Notes under the pieces: model-generated
Database searches by the model: none
What the model was told of the DNA's origin: nothing
Seen by the model: only the letters and a program-made list of their open reading frames with translations
Translations under genes and position numbers: made by a program
In this document: one piece after another, positions 8,808 through 17,709 of the stretch
Layout: each line of letters opens with the position of its first letter
How positions within the stretch are numbered: position 1 is the first letter of the stretch
DNA from: Stenotrophomonas maltophilia
GTDB taxonomy: Bacteria > Pseudomonadota > Gammaproteobacteria > Xanthomonadales > Xanthomonadaceae
Direction: 5' to 3'
NCBI RefSeq assembly: GCF_025642255.1
Contig: NZ_CP106759.1
Span: 1,329,501 to 1,393,500 of the forward strand
Length of the DNA: 64,000 nt

Positions 8808-10160
8808 TTACGCGGTGGCCCGGATCATCTCGCCCAGAGTGCTGGTGATCTGGTCGATCTGGGGCTCGTCCACGATCAGTGGCGGCGACAGCGCGATGAT
8901 GTCGCCCGTACAGCGCACCAGCAGTCCGCCGTCGTGGAAACAGCGCCGGTAGACCTCGTGACCACGGCTGCCCGGAGCATCCTTGCGCGGGGCCAGCTCG
9001 ACCGCACCGACCAGTCCGAAGTTGCGGATGTCGATCACGTTGGGGAGCCCCTGCAGGGCGTGCAGCCGCTCCTGCCAGTACTCGCCCAGCTCGATGGCGC
9101 GCTCGAACAGGCGCTCCTCTGCATAGACGTCGAGTGTGGCCAGGGCTGCCGCGCAGGCCAGCGGGTGCCCCGAATAGGTATAGCCATGGAACAACTCGAT
9201 GGCCTGTGCCGGGCCCTGCATCAGGCCGGCGTGCACCGCATCGCTGGCCAGCACGCCACCCAGCGGAACCGCGCCGTTGCTGACTCCCTTGGCAAAGGTC
9301 AGCAGGTCCGGCGTGACGCCGAAACGCTGCGCGGCGAACGGCATGCCGACCCGGCCGAAACCTGTGATGACCTCGTCGAACACCAGCAGGATGCCGTGCT
9401 GGTCGCAGATTTCCCGCAGCCGCTGCAGATAGCCGGGCGCAGGCAGGATCACCCCCGCAGAACCGGCGATGGGCTCGACGAACACGGCCGCAATGGTGGA
9501 CGCGTCGTGCAGGCCGATCAGCCGCTCCAGATCGTCGGCCAGTTCCGCGCCCTGGCGCGGCAGGCCCTTGCTGAACGCGTTGCGCTGCAGATCCAGGGTG
9601 TGCCGCAGATAGTCCACGCCCGCCAGCTGCAGGCCGAACTGGCGGCGGTTGTTGGGCAGGCCGCCGAGCGCCATGCCGCCGAAGCCCACACCGTGATAAG
9701 CCTTCTCGCGGCTGATGAAACGGGTACGCTGGCCTTCGCCGCGCTGGCGGTGATAGGCCAGCACGATCTTCATCGCGGTATCCACCGCCTCGGAGCCCGA
9801 ATTGGTGAAGAACACGTGGTTGAGCCCGGCCGGAGCCAGCGCGGCCAGGCGCTGCGCCAGCGCGAATGCCGGTGGCGAACCCATCTGGAAGGCGGGTGAG
9901 TAATCCAGGGTGCGTGCCTGTTCGACAATCGCCTCGACGATGCGCGGGCGGGCGTGGCCGGCATTGCAGCACCACAGGCCGGCGGTGCCATCGAGAACCT
10001 GGCGCCCGTCCACGTCTTCGTAATGCATGCCTTCGGCCCGTACCAGCATGCGCGGCGCGCCCTTGAACTGGCGGTTGGCGGTGAAGGGCATCCAGTACGC
10101 CTCCAGGGAGTCGGGGCGCTGGATGGCCAGCTCGTGCACGTCGCTCGCGGGGTTCTTCAT
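8808..10160 (-). CDS. Omega-amino acid (beta-alanine)-pyruvate aminotransferase, class III
   Basis: 450 residues, PLP fold type I. The Schiff-base Lys is 291 in LLTFAKGVSNG; FTNSGSEAVDTA and VFDEVITGFGR are the phosphate- and PLP-binding parts. The opening SLEAYWMPFTANRQFKG and DYSPAFQMG resemble the omega-amino acid:pyruvate transaminase of Pseudomonas more than SpuC or GABA transaminases. It moves the amino group of beta-alanine, GABA or a diamine to pyruvate. Divergent from the PuuC-like dehydrogenase, so in the putrescine set it may supply the GABA or putrescine transamination step. Substrate not provable from sequence. Confidence 0.85.
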   Translation of the reverse strand: MKNPASDVHELAIQRPDSLEAYWMPFTANRQFKGAPRMLVRAEGMHYEDVDGRQVLDGTAGLWCCNAGHARPRIVEAIVEQARTLDYSPAFQMGSPPAFALAQRLAALAPAGLNHVFFTNSGSEAVDTAMKIVLAYHRQRGEGQRTRFISREKAYHGVGFGGMALGGLPNNRRQFGLQLAGVDYLRHTLDLQRNAFSKGLPRQGAELADDLERLIGLHDASTIAAVFVEPIAGSAGVILPAPGYLQRLREICDQHGILLVFDEVITGFGRVGMPFAAQRFGVTPDLLTFAKGVSNGAVPLGGVLASDAVHAGLMQGPAQAIELFHGYTYSGHPLACAAALATLDVYAEERLFERAIELGEYWQERLHALQGLPNVIDIRNFGLVGAVELAPRKDAPGSRGHEVYRRCFHDGGLLVRCTGDIIALSPPLIVDEPQIDQITSTLGEMIRATA

Positions 10161-10212
10161 GCCGGTTCCGTCGGGTCCGATGCAGGGACTGTAGCGCAGC
10201 CGTCATCGCCCG

Positions 10213-10244
10213 GGCCATGCCCGCCGTGCACGCGGGGCATGGCC
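10213..10244. repeat. Inverted repeat in the aminotransferase/puuC divergent region
   Basis: Arms GGCCATGCCCGC (10213-10224) and GCGGGGCATGGCC (10232-10244) pair around a short loop. It lies midway in the 147-base gap between divergent starts at 10160 and 10308. The arms share the GGCCATGCCCG core of SMAG elements, so it is probably a decayed one, though it could also act as an operator. Confidence 0.55.
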
Positions 10245-10307
10245 TGTCACGGCGAGGTCGCGGCGGCACCGGTATAACCGGAACGACACGCACTGCAGGA
10301 TCCTGTC

Positions 10308-11804
10308 ATGGCCGATTTCCCCGACCGCAGCCACTGGCAGGCGCTGGCCGGCCAGCTCTCCATTCCCGGCCAGGCCTTCATCGCGGGCCGCTACGTGGAT
10401 GCCGCCAGCGGTGCCCGCTTCGACTGCGTCAGCCCGATCGACGGCCGCGTGCTTGGCACCGTCGCCGACTGCGACGCGCAGGACGTGGAGCGTGCCGTGC
10501 AGGTGGCACGGCGCGCCTTCGAGGCCGGCCACTGGTCGCAGGTGAGCCCTGCGCAACGCAAGCGCGTGCTGTTGGCATTGGCGGCGCTGGTGGAAGCGCA
10601 TGCCGACGAACTGGCCCTGCTGGAAACGCTGGACATGGGCAAGCCGGTGCGCGATGCGCGGCGCATCGACCTGCCGGGCGTGGTGCGTTGCCTGGCCTGG
10701 ACCGCAGAGGCGGTGGACAAGCTGTACGGAGAGATCGCACCGACCGGCCCCCGGGAGCTGGGCCTGGTCACGCGTGAGCCTGCGGGTGTGGTCGGCGCCA
10801 TCGTGCCGTGGAACTTCCCGTTGCTGATGGCCTGCTGGAAGATCGCGCCGGCGCTGGCCATGGGCAATTCGGTGATCCTCAAGCCTTCCGAGCGCTCGCC
10901 GCTGACGGCGTTGCGGCTGGCAGCGCTGGCCAGCGAGGCCGGTCTGCCTGATGGCGTGCTCAACGTTCTGCCGGGCGATGGTGCCCGCGTGGGCGAGCCG
11001 CTGGCGCTGCACAGGGATGTCGACGTGCTGGCCTTCACCGGCTCCACCGCCACCGGCGCCAAGCTGCTCGAGCATGCCGGGCGCTCCAATCTGAAGCGGG
11101 CCTGGCTGGAGTGCGGCGGCAAGAGCCCGCATATCGTGTTTGCCGATGCGCCCGACCTGGAGCGGGCGGCCAAGGGGGTGGCGCAGGGCATCTTCTTCAA
11201 CCAGGGAGAAGTCTGCACCGCCGGCTCGCGGCTGCTGGCGCAGCGTTCGATCCGCGAGGAGTTCGTGCATCGGGTGATCGCCCATGGCCAGCGCATGCAG
11301 CCGCGTCACCCGTTGGAGGCCGACGCACCGATGGGTGCCCTCGTCGATGCCGCGCATGTGGACAAGGTACTGGCGGACATCGCCATGGCCGAAGCTGACG
11401 GAGCGCGCCTGCTGCTGGGGGGACGCCGCGCCGAGGTGGAAGCAGGCGGCTGCTACGTGCAGCCGACCGTGTTCGACCAGGTCCGGCCGGAACAGGCCCT
11501 GGCGCGCGAGGAGGTGTTCGGTCCGGTGCTGGCGGTGCTGGGTTTCGACGACGAGGCCGAAGCGGTGCGCCTGGCCAATGACAGCCGCTACGGCCTGGCG
11601 GCGGGCGTGTGGACGCGGGACCTGGGCCGGGCACACCGGGTTGCGCGGCAGCTGCGCGCGGGCAGCGTCTGGGTCAACGGCTGGGACGGCGGTGACATGA
11701 CCGCCCCCTTCGGGGGCTACAAGCAGTCCGGCAGTGGGCGCGACAAATCACTGCATGCCTTCGACAAGTACAGCGAGATCAAGGCCACCTGGATCCAGCT
11801 GTAG
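10308..11804 (+). CDS. puuC: Gamma-glutamyl-gamma-aminobutyraldehyde dehydrogenase (PuuC-like)
   Basis: 498 residues, NAD(P)-dependent aldehyde dehydrogenase. Catalytic Cys303 lies in NQGEVCTAG and the general base Glu268 in WLECGGKS; the cofactor helix is FTGSTATG. The order of motifs and phrases such as IVPWNFPLLMACWK, ETLDMGKPVRDA, GDMTAPFGGYKQSG and GRDKSLHAFDKY follow E. coli PuuC closely, and the size (495 in PuuC) agrees. It would oxidise gamma-glutamyl-gamma-aminobutyraldehyde made by PuuB to the acid cut by PuuD. The other pathway genes lie 8 kb further on. Confidence 0.88.
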   Translation: MADFPDRSHWQALAGQLSIPGQAFIAGRYVDAASGARFDCVSPIDGRVLGTVADCDAQDVERAVQVARRAFEAGHWSQVSPAQRKRVLLALAALVEAHADELALLETLDMGKPVRDARRIDLPGVVRCLAWTAEAVDKLYGEIAPTGPRELGLVTREPAGVVGAIVPWNFPLLMACWKIAPALAMGNSVILKPSERSPLTALRLAALASEAGLPDGVLNVLPGDGARVGEPLALHRDVDVLAFTGSTATGAKLLEHAGRSNLKRAWLECGGKSPHIVFADAPDLERAAKGVAQGIFFNQGEVCTAGSRLLAQRSIREEFVHRVIAHGQRMQPRHPLEADAPMGALVDAAHVDKVLADIAMAEADGARLLLGGRRAEVEAGGCYVQPTVFDQVRPEQALAREEVFGPVLAVLGFDDEAEAVRLANDSRYGLAAGVWTRDLGRAHRVARQLRAGSVWVNGWDGGDMTAPFGGYKQSGSGRDKSLHAFDKYSEIKATWIQL

Positions 11805-11953
11805 CAGCGGGCCGCGCCCCGAAGGGAGCGGCGGCACCACCGCCCTGAACACATCGGATCGCGTGTGATTGCATCCGTGTCGGCTGAAACCATCGTCACG
11901 CCTACCGGGTCATGCGTGGCAGAATCGGACGATCCGGATTGCCTGCCTTGCCG

Positions 11954-13234
11954 ATGTCGACGATCACCGCTGCCGCGTCACCCGTGAATTCCCCTCGCCG
12001 TGTACTGCTGGCCAGCCTGATCGGCACGACCATCGAGTTCTTCGACTTCTACATCTACGCCACCGCCGCGGTGCTGGTGTTCCCGCATCTGTTCTTTCCG
12101 GAAAGCAGTGACCAGGCCGCGCTGCTGCAATCCCTGGCCACGTTCGCCGTGGCGTTCATCGCGCGGCCGGTGGGTTCGGCGGTATTCGGCCACTTCGGCG
12201 ACCGCATCGGCCGCAAGGCCACCCTGGTCGCGGCATTGCTCACCATGGGACTGTCGACTGTCGCAATCGGCCTGCTGCCGACCCATGCGCAGATCGGGCT
12301 GTGGGCTCCGGCGCTGCTGGCGCTGTGCCGGTTCGGCCAGGGGCTGGGGCTGGGCGGCGAGTGGGGCGGGGCGGTGCTGCTGGCAACCGAGAACGCACCA
12401 CCGGGCAAGCGCGCGTGGTACGGCATGTTCCCGCAGCTGGGCGCGCCGCTCGGTTTCCTGCTGTCGGCAGGCATCTTCCTGGTGCTGGGCCGAAGCATGG
12501 GGCAGGACGACTTCCTGCAGTGGGGCTGGCGTATTCCGTTCGTGGCCAGCGCATTGCTGGTCGGGCTGGGCCTGTGGGTGCGCCTGAACATCCATGAGAC
12601 GCCGGACTTCCAGAAGGCACTGGAACGCAGAGCGCCGGTGCGGCTGCCGATGTGGACGGTGCTGCGCGACCATCCCGTGCCGATGCTGCTGGGTACGCTG
12701 GGCGCATTCGCCACCTTCGTGCTGTTCTATCTGATGACGGTATTCAGCCTGGGCCATGGCACGGCGGTACTCGGTTACAGCCGCGAGCAGTTCCTGCTGA
12801 TGCAGATGGCCGCCATGCTGTTCTTCGCGCTGGGCATCCCGCTGTCGGCGCGCTACGGCGACCGTTGGGGCACCCGCCGGACGATGATCGTGGCCAGCCT
12901 GCTGATCCTGGGCTTCGGCCTGCTGTTTGCGCCGTTGTTCCAGCCCGGTAGCCCGTGGCTGGTGCTGGGCTTCCTGTGCCTGGGTCTGTTCCTGATGGGC
13001 CTGACCTATGGCCCCTGCGGCACATTCCTGGCCGAGATCTATCCGGTCGAAGTGCGCTATACCGGCGCATCGCTGTCGTTCAATCTGGCCGGCATTCTCG
13101 GTGCGGCGCCCGCTCCGTACCTGGCGACCTGGCTGGCCGAGCGCTTCGGCCTGGTCGCGGTCGGCTACTACCTGTGCCTGACCGCGGTTGCGACGTTGGC
13201 CGCGCTGGTGGCACTGCAGCGTCGCGTGCGCTGA
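11954..13234 (+). CDS. MFS transporter, metabolite:H+ symporter type
   Basis: 426 residues with about 12 membrane helices. The first helix LIGTTIEFFDFYIYATAA and the loop FGDRIGRKATL are hallmarks of the MHS (ProP/KgtP/ShiA/YhjE) group, which bring carboxylates or betaines in with protons. Start ATG 11954 (MSTITAAASPVNSPRR) is preferred; ATG 11912 would add a polar leader of 14 residues. It follows puuC by 149 bases and converges exactly on the hemerythrin gene (stops at 13234 and 13235). Substrate unknown; a pathway acid is possible from context. Confidence 0.82.
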   Translation: MSTITAAASPVNSPRRVLLASLIGTTIEFFDFYIYATAAVLVFPHLFFPESSDQAALLQSLATFAVAFIARPVGSAVFGHFGDRIGRKATLVAALLTMGLSTVAIGLLPTHAQIGLWAPALLALCRFGQGLGLGGEWGGAVLLATENAPPGKRAWYGMFPQLGAPLGFLLSAGIFLVLGRSMGQDDFLQWGWRIPFVASALLVGLGLWVRLNIHETPDFQKALERRAPVRLPMWTVLRDHPVPMLLGTLGAFATFVLFYLMTVFSLGHGTAVLGYSREQFLLMQMAAMLFFALGIPLSARYGDRWGTRRTMIVASLLILGFGLLFAPLFQPGSPWLVLGFLCLGLFLMGLTYGPCGTFLAEIYPVEVRYTGASLSFNLAGILGAAPAPYLATWLAERFGLVAVGYYLCLTAVATLAALVALQRRVR

Positions 13235-13696
13235 TCAGCCGAAGATCCGCTTGAGCGTGCGGCCCAGCCAGCCCCCGCCCTGGTGTTCACGGGTGAACTG
13301 GTTCAGATGTGACTTGACCTGTTCGGCGTAGGCCTGGTCGTCGCCGCGGATGTGGTTGAACAGCCAGCGCGAGAGCATCGTGCGCAGCTCGTCGCTGATG
13401 TCCTCGCCGGCCTGGAACCGCAGCCGGTACTCGGCCACGCGCTTGATGAAGACCTCATGCACGCGCTTGTGGGCAGCGCAGAACGGATATCCGGCTTCCT
13501 CCATCAGCTCTTCTTCGAACGCGAAGTGCGACATGGTGTAATCAACCACCTCGTCGATCACTTCGCCGACAGCAGCACGCTGCATGCTGGCCTGGGCCAC
13601 ATGCAGGTGATTGAGCATCTCGATGATGCGGCGGTGTTGTTGGTCGATCACATCGATGCCGATGTTCAGATCGTCCTGCCAGACCAGTAATGCCAT
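13235..13696 (-). CDS. Bacteriohemerythrin
   Basis: 153 residues, single domain, soluble. The di-iron site is complete: His21, His57 with Glu61 (HFAFE), His76 and His80 (HKRVH), His115 and the Asp119/120 pair (HIRGDD). Such proteins bind O2 (or NO) at a non-heme di-iron centre and serve in oxygen sensing, storage or delivery. AGGGGAG lies six bases before the ATG. The gene has its own FNR-type promoter, so it should rise when oxygen is low; it is downstream of, but separate from, the GGDEF gene. Confidence 0.92.
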   Translation of the reverse strand: MALLVWQDDLNIGIDVIDQQHRRIIEMLNHLHVAQASMQRAAVGEVIDEVVDYTMSHFAFEEELMEEAGYPFCAAHKRVHEVFIKRVAEYRLRFQAGEDISDELRTMLSRWLFNHIRGDDQAYAEQVKSHLNQFTREHQGGGWLGRTLKRIFG

Positions 13697-13730
13697 CCCC
13701 GGCTCCCCTTCATGCGTGATGTCGGGGCCG

Positions 13731-13772
13731 ACTGTAGGGCTGCTGCCGGCAGGCAGCGTTGATCTGGATCAA
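13731..13772 (-). promoter_or_regulatory. Class II FNR/Anr-type promoter of the hemerythrin gene
   Basis: TTGATCTGGATCAA (13759-13772) matches every fixed base of the FNR/Anr consensus TTGAT-N4-ATCAA. On the minus strand a -10 TACAGT lies at 13736-13731, which sets +1 at 13724; the box centre (13765.5) is then at -41.5, the position of class II FNR-activated promoters. A weak -35 is expected and seen. The start codon is at 13696. Confidence 0.75.
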
Positions 13773-13782
13773 AGCGGATCGA

Positions 13783-15126
13783 TCAGGGCAGGGCGGGCTC
13801 GCGCGGACGCAGCGGGCTGCCCATGGTGGTGCAGCTGACCCGGTTGCGGCCACCGGCTTTGGCCAGGTACAGCTGACGGTCGGCCTCGGAAATCAGGCGA
13901 TGCAGCGCATCGCGCTGCGGGCGGAGGCAGCACAGGCCGATGCTGACGGTCATGCGCAGTGTGGCGGTGCCGATATCCACTTCCAGCGCCGCGATGCGCT
14001 GGCGGAGTTCCTCGAAGTAGAGCATTGCCTCGTCCTGCTCCATGTCCGGCACCAGCAGGCAGAACTCCTCACCGCCGAAGCGCGCGATCAAGTCCTGGCT
14101 GCGCGCATGCACGGCCACCGCCCCGGCCACGGCACGCAGGGCGTCATCGCCGGCCTCATGGCCGTGCGTATCGTTGATGTGCTTGAAGTGATCGATGTCG
14201 ATCATCGCCACCGCCACGCTCTGGCCATGGGTCTGCAGCTGGGGCAGCTGGCGCTGGCTCTGTTCCAGGAAGCAGCGGCGGTTGGGCAGGCCGGTCAGGA
14301 AGTCCCGGGTGGCCAGATCCTGCAGGGTGCCGATCAGCTCCAGCTGGTCCACGTTCTGCGACACGCGGCAGAAGAATTCCTCGCGCGAGAAGGGCTTGCG
14401 CAGGAAGTCGTTGGCGCCGTTCTTCAGGAAGCGCGGAATCAGTGATGCGTCGGTATTGCCGGAAATGCCGATCACCGCCACCTTGTCGCGCGAGCGCAGG
14501 GTGCGCAGGCGGCGGGTGAATTCCACGCCCTGCATGCCTGGCATCTCCTGGTCGACCACCGCCAGCCGGATCGCAGGATGGGCCTCGATCGCCGCCAGGC
14601 CTTCATTGCCATCGGCAGCCTCGTACACTTCGTGGCCGTACATGCGCAGCAGCGCGGCCGCATAGCCGCGTGCCGAGGGCGAATCGTCCACCACCAGCGC
14701 GGCGATGCGACGGTTGCGTTCCAGGCGCTGCACCAGCCACACCAGATAGTCGATGCTGCCGGGCGTGTTCTTCAGGACGTAGTCGATGATCTGCTGCTGC
14801 AGCACGCGCTTGCGCAGATCCTCGTCATACACGCCACTGACCACCACGGTGGGCAGATCGCGTTTCAGGAAGAATTCGACCACCGCGTCCCTGTCGCCAT
14901 CGGCCAGAACCAGGCCGGTCAGGACCAGGAACCAGCCGCCGCTCTCATTGAGCAGGCGGTCGGCCTCGGCCAGGGTGGAAGCGACCACGACGGGCAGCTC
15001 CAGGCGCTGTTCGATCGCCTCGCGCAGCATGCCGGTGAAGGCACGGGAGTTTTCGACCAGCAGGATCCGCTGCGGAAGCGGATCGGCGAGGTCGCCATCG
15101 ACGGCGGCCTGCGGCAGGACGGGCAT
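13783..15126 (-). CDS. Response regulator with two REC domains and a GGDEF domain (diguanylate cyclase)
   Basis: 447 residues from ATG 15126 (a GTG at 15141 is also possible). REC1 (about 19-135) begins ILLVEN but has Thr where the phospho-acceptor Asp should be (FLVLTGLVLADG). REC2 (about 145-265) is complete: ALVVDDSP, VVDQEMPG and FLRKPF. The GGDEF domain reads GGEEF and has an inhibitory site RSQD five residues before it, so it should make c-di-GMP and be feedback-inhibited. Layout recalls PleD, with the intact receiver second instead of first. The partner kinase is not adjacent, unless the MASE1 proteins signal to it. Confidence 0.88.
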   Translation of the reverse strand: MPVLPQAAVDGDLADPLPQRILLVENSRAFTGMLREAIEQRLELPVVVASTLAEADRLLNESGGWFLVLTGLVLADGDRDAVVEFFLKRDLPTVVVSGVYDEDLRKRVLQQQIIDYVLKNTPGSIDYLVWLVQRLERNRRIAALVVDDSPSARGYAAALLRMYGHEVYEAADGNEGLAAIEAHPAIRLAVVDQEMPGMQGVEFTRRLRTLRSRDKVAVIGISGNTDASLIPRFLKNGANDFLRKPFSREEFFCRVSQNVDQLELIGTLQDLATRDFLTGLPNRRCFLEQSQRQLPQLQTHGQSVAVAMIDIDHFKHINDTHGHEAGDDALRAVAGAVAVHARSQDLIARFGGEEFCLLVPDMEQDEAMLYFEELRQRIAALEVDIGTATLRMTVSIGLCCLRPQRDALHRLISEADRQLYLAKAGGRNRVSCTTMGSPLRPREPALP

Positions 15127-15448
15127 GATGCGGAGGCTCACGTCAGGGAAGTCTTGGCACGAGTAGCGGCGGTTTCGGCCGTAACTTTAGTGGTGGTACC
15201 GCATGCGTTGTCATCGCGTGAACGCCGGCCGACACGTTCAGTGTCGGGGCCCGACGAGCGGAGTGGCGGAAGTTCTGCTCGTGGCGCTGGTGCTGGATGA
15301 TGGTTATGCTGGCTGCGCCACCCTGCCGGCGGCCTGAGGTTGACTCCGTCCGGCTGAGGCAGCCCGCAAGCGAGGCCGAGAGCCCATCCAGTCATGGGGT
15401 GGCGAAGTGAGTTTGCCTGGCGTTGTCCAACCGAACACGGGGGTGAGT
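15127..15448. other. 322-base intergenic region, divergent leader
   Basis: Lies between the GGDEF start (minus) and the small secreted protein (plus) and must hold both promoters. A hairpin CCGACAC-GTTCA-GTGTCGG is visible near 15229-15247. The part from about 15300 to 15415 is rich in short complementary runs, for example CCCAT/ATGGG, and could be a structured leader for the plus-strand gene. It does not fit the c-di-GMP, cobalamin or glycine aptamer consensus as I know them. No clear -35/-10 pair. Confidence 0.4.
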
Positions 15449-15895
15449 GTGAATTTCTCTGGTCTGCGTTTTTTGATGCCTGCAATGACTCTGTTGTCCG
15501 CACCTGCCGTCGCCGAGGCGGCATGCTGCCCGAGTGACGACAACGGAACACATATGGCTCAGGCGGGGCTTGGTGAGTCCCGTCCAGCAGCGACGAATCT
15601 GAGTGCAGATCCGAACTGGCTGGTGTATGGGTTCGAGCGTGAGGGAATCAACTATTATCAGGTGAATGACCTCTCCGGACAGGTCCTGCTGATAATCGGC
15701 AAGGTTGACACCACGTTCTGGACGCTCCCGGCCGGCAAAAGTCCGATTACCGTGTCATTGCCGTCGCAGCGGCTGGCATTGCCGGAAAAGTCCCAGCGGC
15801 ATGTGGTACTCAGGCAAGCCGAGTTCTCGCTGGTCGTCTATGGTGCTGGTAGCAACGCAACGTGGGCGATCGAACTGCCGGCTACGAGTCGCTGA
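15449..15895 (+). CDS. Small secreted protein of unknown function
   Basis: 148 residues from a GTG at 15449 (two codons after another GTG at 15443). A signal peptide runs through MNFSGLRFLMPAMTLLSAPAVAEA, shown here in two parts: MNFSGLRFLMPAM and TLLSAPAVAEA, with cleavage before ACC. The mature part has no motif I know; it is beta-rich by pattern (YYQVNDLSGQVLLIIGKV, HVVLRQAEFSLVVYG). Ends 39 bases before the convergent MASE1 gene. A periplasmic or exported ligand protein for that sensor pair is possible but has only adjacency behind it. Confidence 0.6.
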   Translation: MNFSGLRFLMPAMTLLSAPAVAEAACCPSDDNGTHMAQAGLGESRPAATNLSADPNWLVYGFEREGINYYQVNDLSGQVLLIIGKVDTTFWTLPAGKSPITVSLPSQRLALPEKSQRHVVLRQAEFSLVVYGAGSNATWAIELPATSR

Positions 15896-15934
15896 AGCAT
15901 GATCTTTTCCTTGATCGAGGCGGATGAGTGAGAG

Positions 15935-17515
15935 TCAGGTGATGTCGGCGCGAGCAATCCACGCTGCATGCGTGCTGCCGTGGGTTGCACCCGTGGCCGT
16001 TTCCTGCAGTAGCACTCTTACGCGGTTCTGACGTGTCTGCACTTTACCGCCATAGGCCAGTGCACGTGAACTCAGGCGCTCGACGATCAGTTTTGCGGTT
16101 TCCAGCGACAAGTGGCGATCTCTGTCCAACAGAGATGCACTGATCAGGATGCCCTGTTGACCATGCAGGCTGCCGCAGCGTGCTTGGATCTGGATCTGCC
16201 CCCGTTCGTGTTTGAGCAGCAGTGCGACCGTTTCGGTAAGGGTTCGATAGGCAGCAAGCTGCAGTGCAATGCTCAGCCTGCAGGGGTCGCCCGTCATGCG
16301 GGGGAGCGCAACCCTGCTGGTCCGGTCCCAGTTTTCGCTGATGCCGCTGACCTGCAGGGCAACATACAACCCGACCTGCTCGACTTCGGTTGGATACACC
16401 AGGCTTGTGAGTTCACGGAACTGGCGTGAATGTGTCGTCGAGGTGTGCAGCAGATCCATTGCAGGTGCATGGTGTCCGTGCATTTTCAGAAGATCGGCAG
16501 TCTGGTTCAGTGATTTCTCGACGCCGTCTGCGATCTTCCTGAGATCAAGCGCCCGCTGCCTCAGATCGAGTTCGCTGGCCATATGAGCAGTTCTCGAAAG
16601 TCTGGCCGTCTGACTCCCATCCAGATCATGGCGCGCATGCTGATGATAGTGCTGAGTGATGCGGGAACCGAGTAGAAGAAGCGCCGTCCCTGCAACGGCA
16701 ATGAGCTGCTGCATCATGAATGTTCGCTGGTCGAACGAACCAGGCAGTCCTGATGCTGGTGTTGTCATTGCAATCACTATGTTCAACAGCGGAACACCCA
16801 CAGCTGCTCCTCGCCAGCCATGGATGCAGGTCAAGGCAACAACCGGCAAAGCCATCACCAGTTGCAGGGATGTCTTGGTGGCATCTGGGAGCTCGACACC
16901 CGAGGCCATGAATGCGCCCAGTGATATCAGTAGTGTCAATGCGGCTACGGTAGGCGCGTGCTTCCAAAACTTCCACTCGTACAGTGACCGGCGCCGGATC
17001 CAGAGCAGTGCGAGTGGGGCGACAGTCAGTATTGCGATGTAATCACCGAGCACGAAGCGGACAGCTCGTGTCGCAAATGGCACGGAAGACGGGTTCTCGG
17101 AGAGCAGGTGGGCCAAGCCCAGTTTCAATGCGGTGGCGATGAGCGCGGCGGAAACCGCCATCGAGAGAAGCCAGCCCTCCGTTGTCGCGGTCATGAATCT
17201 GCGATGCGCCCGCACGACCAAGGCTACTGCTGGCATGAGGAACACGGAGCCCAGGATCACCCAAGCCAGCCCATACTTCCCGATGAGTGGATATCGCATC
17301 TGGGCAAAGTAAGCATATTCGCCAAGCAGCAGATAGGGCCAGAGGCGGGGAGGGCAGAGCAGCAGCGCAGCGACCCGTATGCCTGCCGGCAGGTAAAACT
17401 GGTCGAGCGAGACCTGACGAGCGGCCCAGCACGTGACGGCGTACATCCCAGCGATGAAAAGTCCGATGGGGCGTATCCGGAAGCTCAGCTCGACATCGTT
17501 CTTCCACCAGTTCAA
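15935..17515 (-). CDS. MASE1 membrane protein with degenerate histidine-kinase-like tail (copy 2)
   Basis: 526 residues from a TTG at 17515. This start has GGGAGG five bases upstream and gives M-N-W-W-K, matching M-Q-W-W-K of the paralogue at 19311; the longer ATG at 17554 has no such support. Residues about 15-290 are a MASE1 sensor with eight or so helices (VAALLLCPPRLWPYLLLGEY). The tail resembles a NarL-type kinase (HisKA_3 plus ATPase) in QRALDLRKIADGVEKSL and in YPTEVEQVGLYVALQ and LQLAAYRTLTETVALLLK, but the His position is Ala, the N-box Asn is absent, and no DxGxG loop is seen. It cannot be a normal kinase. Confidence 0.75.
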   Translation of the reverse strand: MNWWKNDVELSFRIRPIGLFIAGMYAVTCWAARQVSLDQFYLPAGIRVAALLLCPPRLWPYLLLGEYAYFAQMRYPLIGKYGLAWVILGSVFLMPAVALVVRAHRRFMTATTEGWLLSMAVSAALIATALKLGLAHLLSENPSSVPFATRAVRFVLGDYIAILTVAPLALLWIRRRSLYEWKFWKHAPTVAALTLLISLGAFMASGVELPDATKTSLQLVMALPVVALTCIHGWRGAAVGVPLLNIVIAMTTPASGLPGSFDQRTFMMQQLIAVAGTALLLLGSRITQHYHQHARHDLDGSQTARLSRTAHMASELDLRQRALDLRKIADGVEKSLNQTADLLKMHGHHAPAMDLLHTSTTHSRQFRELTSLVYPTEVEQVGLYVALQVSGISENWDRTSRVALPRMTGDPCRLSIALQLAAYRTLTETVALLLKHERGQIQIQARCGSLHGQQGILISASLLDRDRHLSLETAKLIVERLSSRALAYGGKVQTRQNRVRVLLQETATGATHGSTHAAWIARADIT

Positions 17516-17709
17516 TCCCAAGCCTCCCTTGCTCGTACCATGGTGGCGTTCCATCCACTCTGGACGTCTACACCTCTGGCGACAGTATCGGCAGATTCCC
17601 GCCTACGCAATCGGATCTCTTCTTCGTTACCTGGCTCTTTGCCGCCGACACCAGTTCAGCACTGCTGCGAATTAGTGACATCCATCGCGCTTTGACTGGC
17701 AATTCTGTG

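Noticed and set aside
15360..15415. Glycine-type riboswitch
   Set aside because: CCGAGAG ... GGCGAAG recalls the aptamer core, but the tandem layout and flanking stems are missing and the downstream gene is unrelated to glycine.
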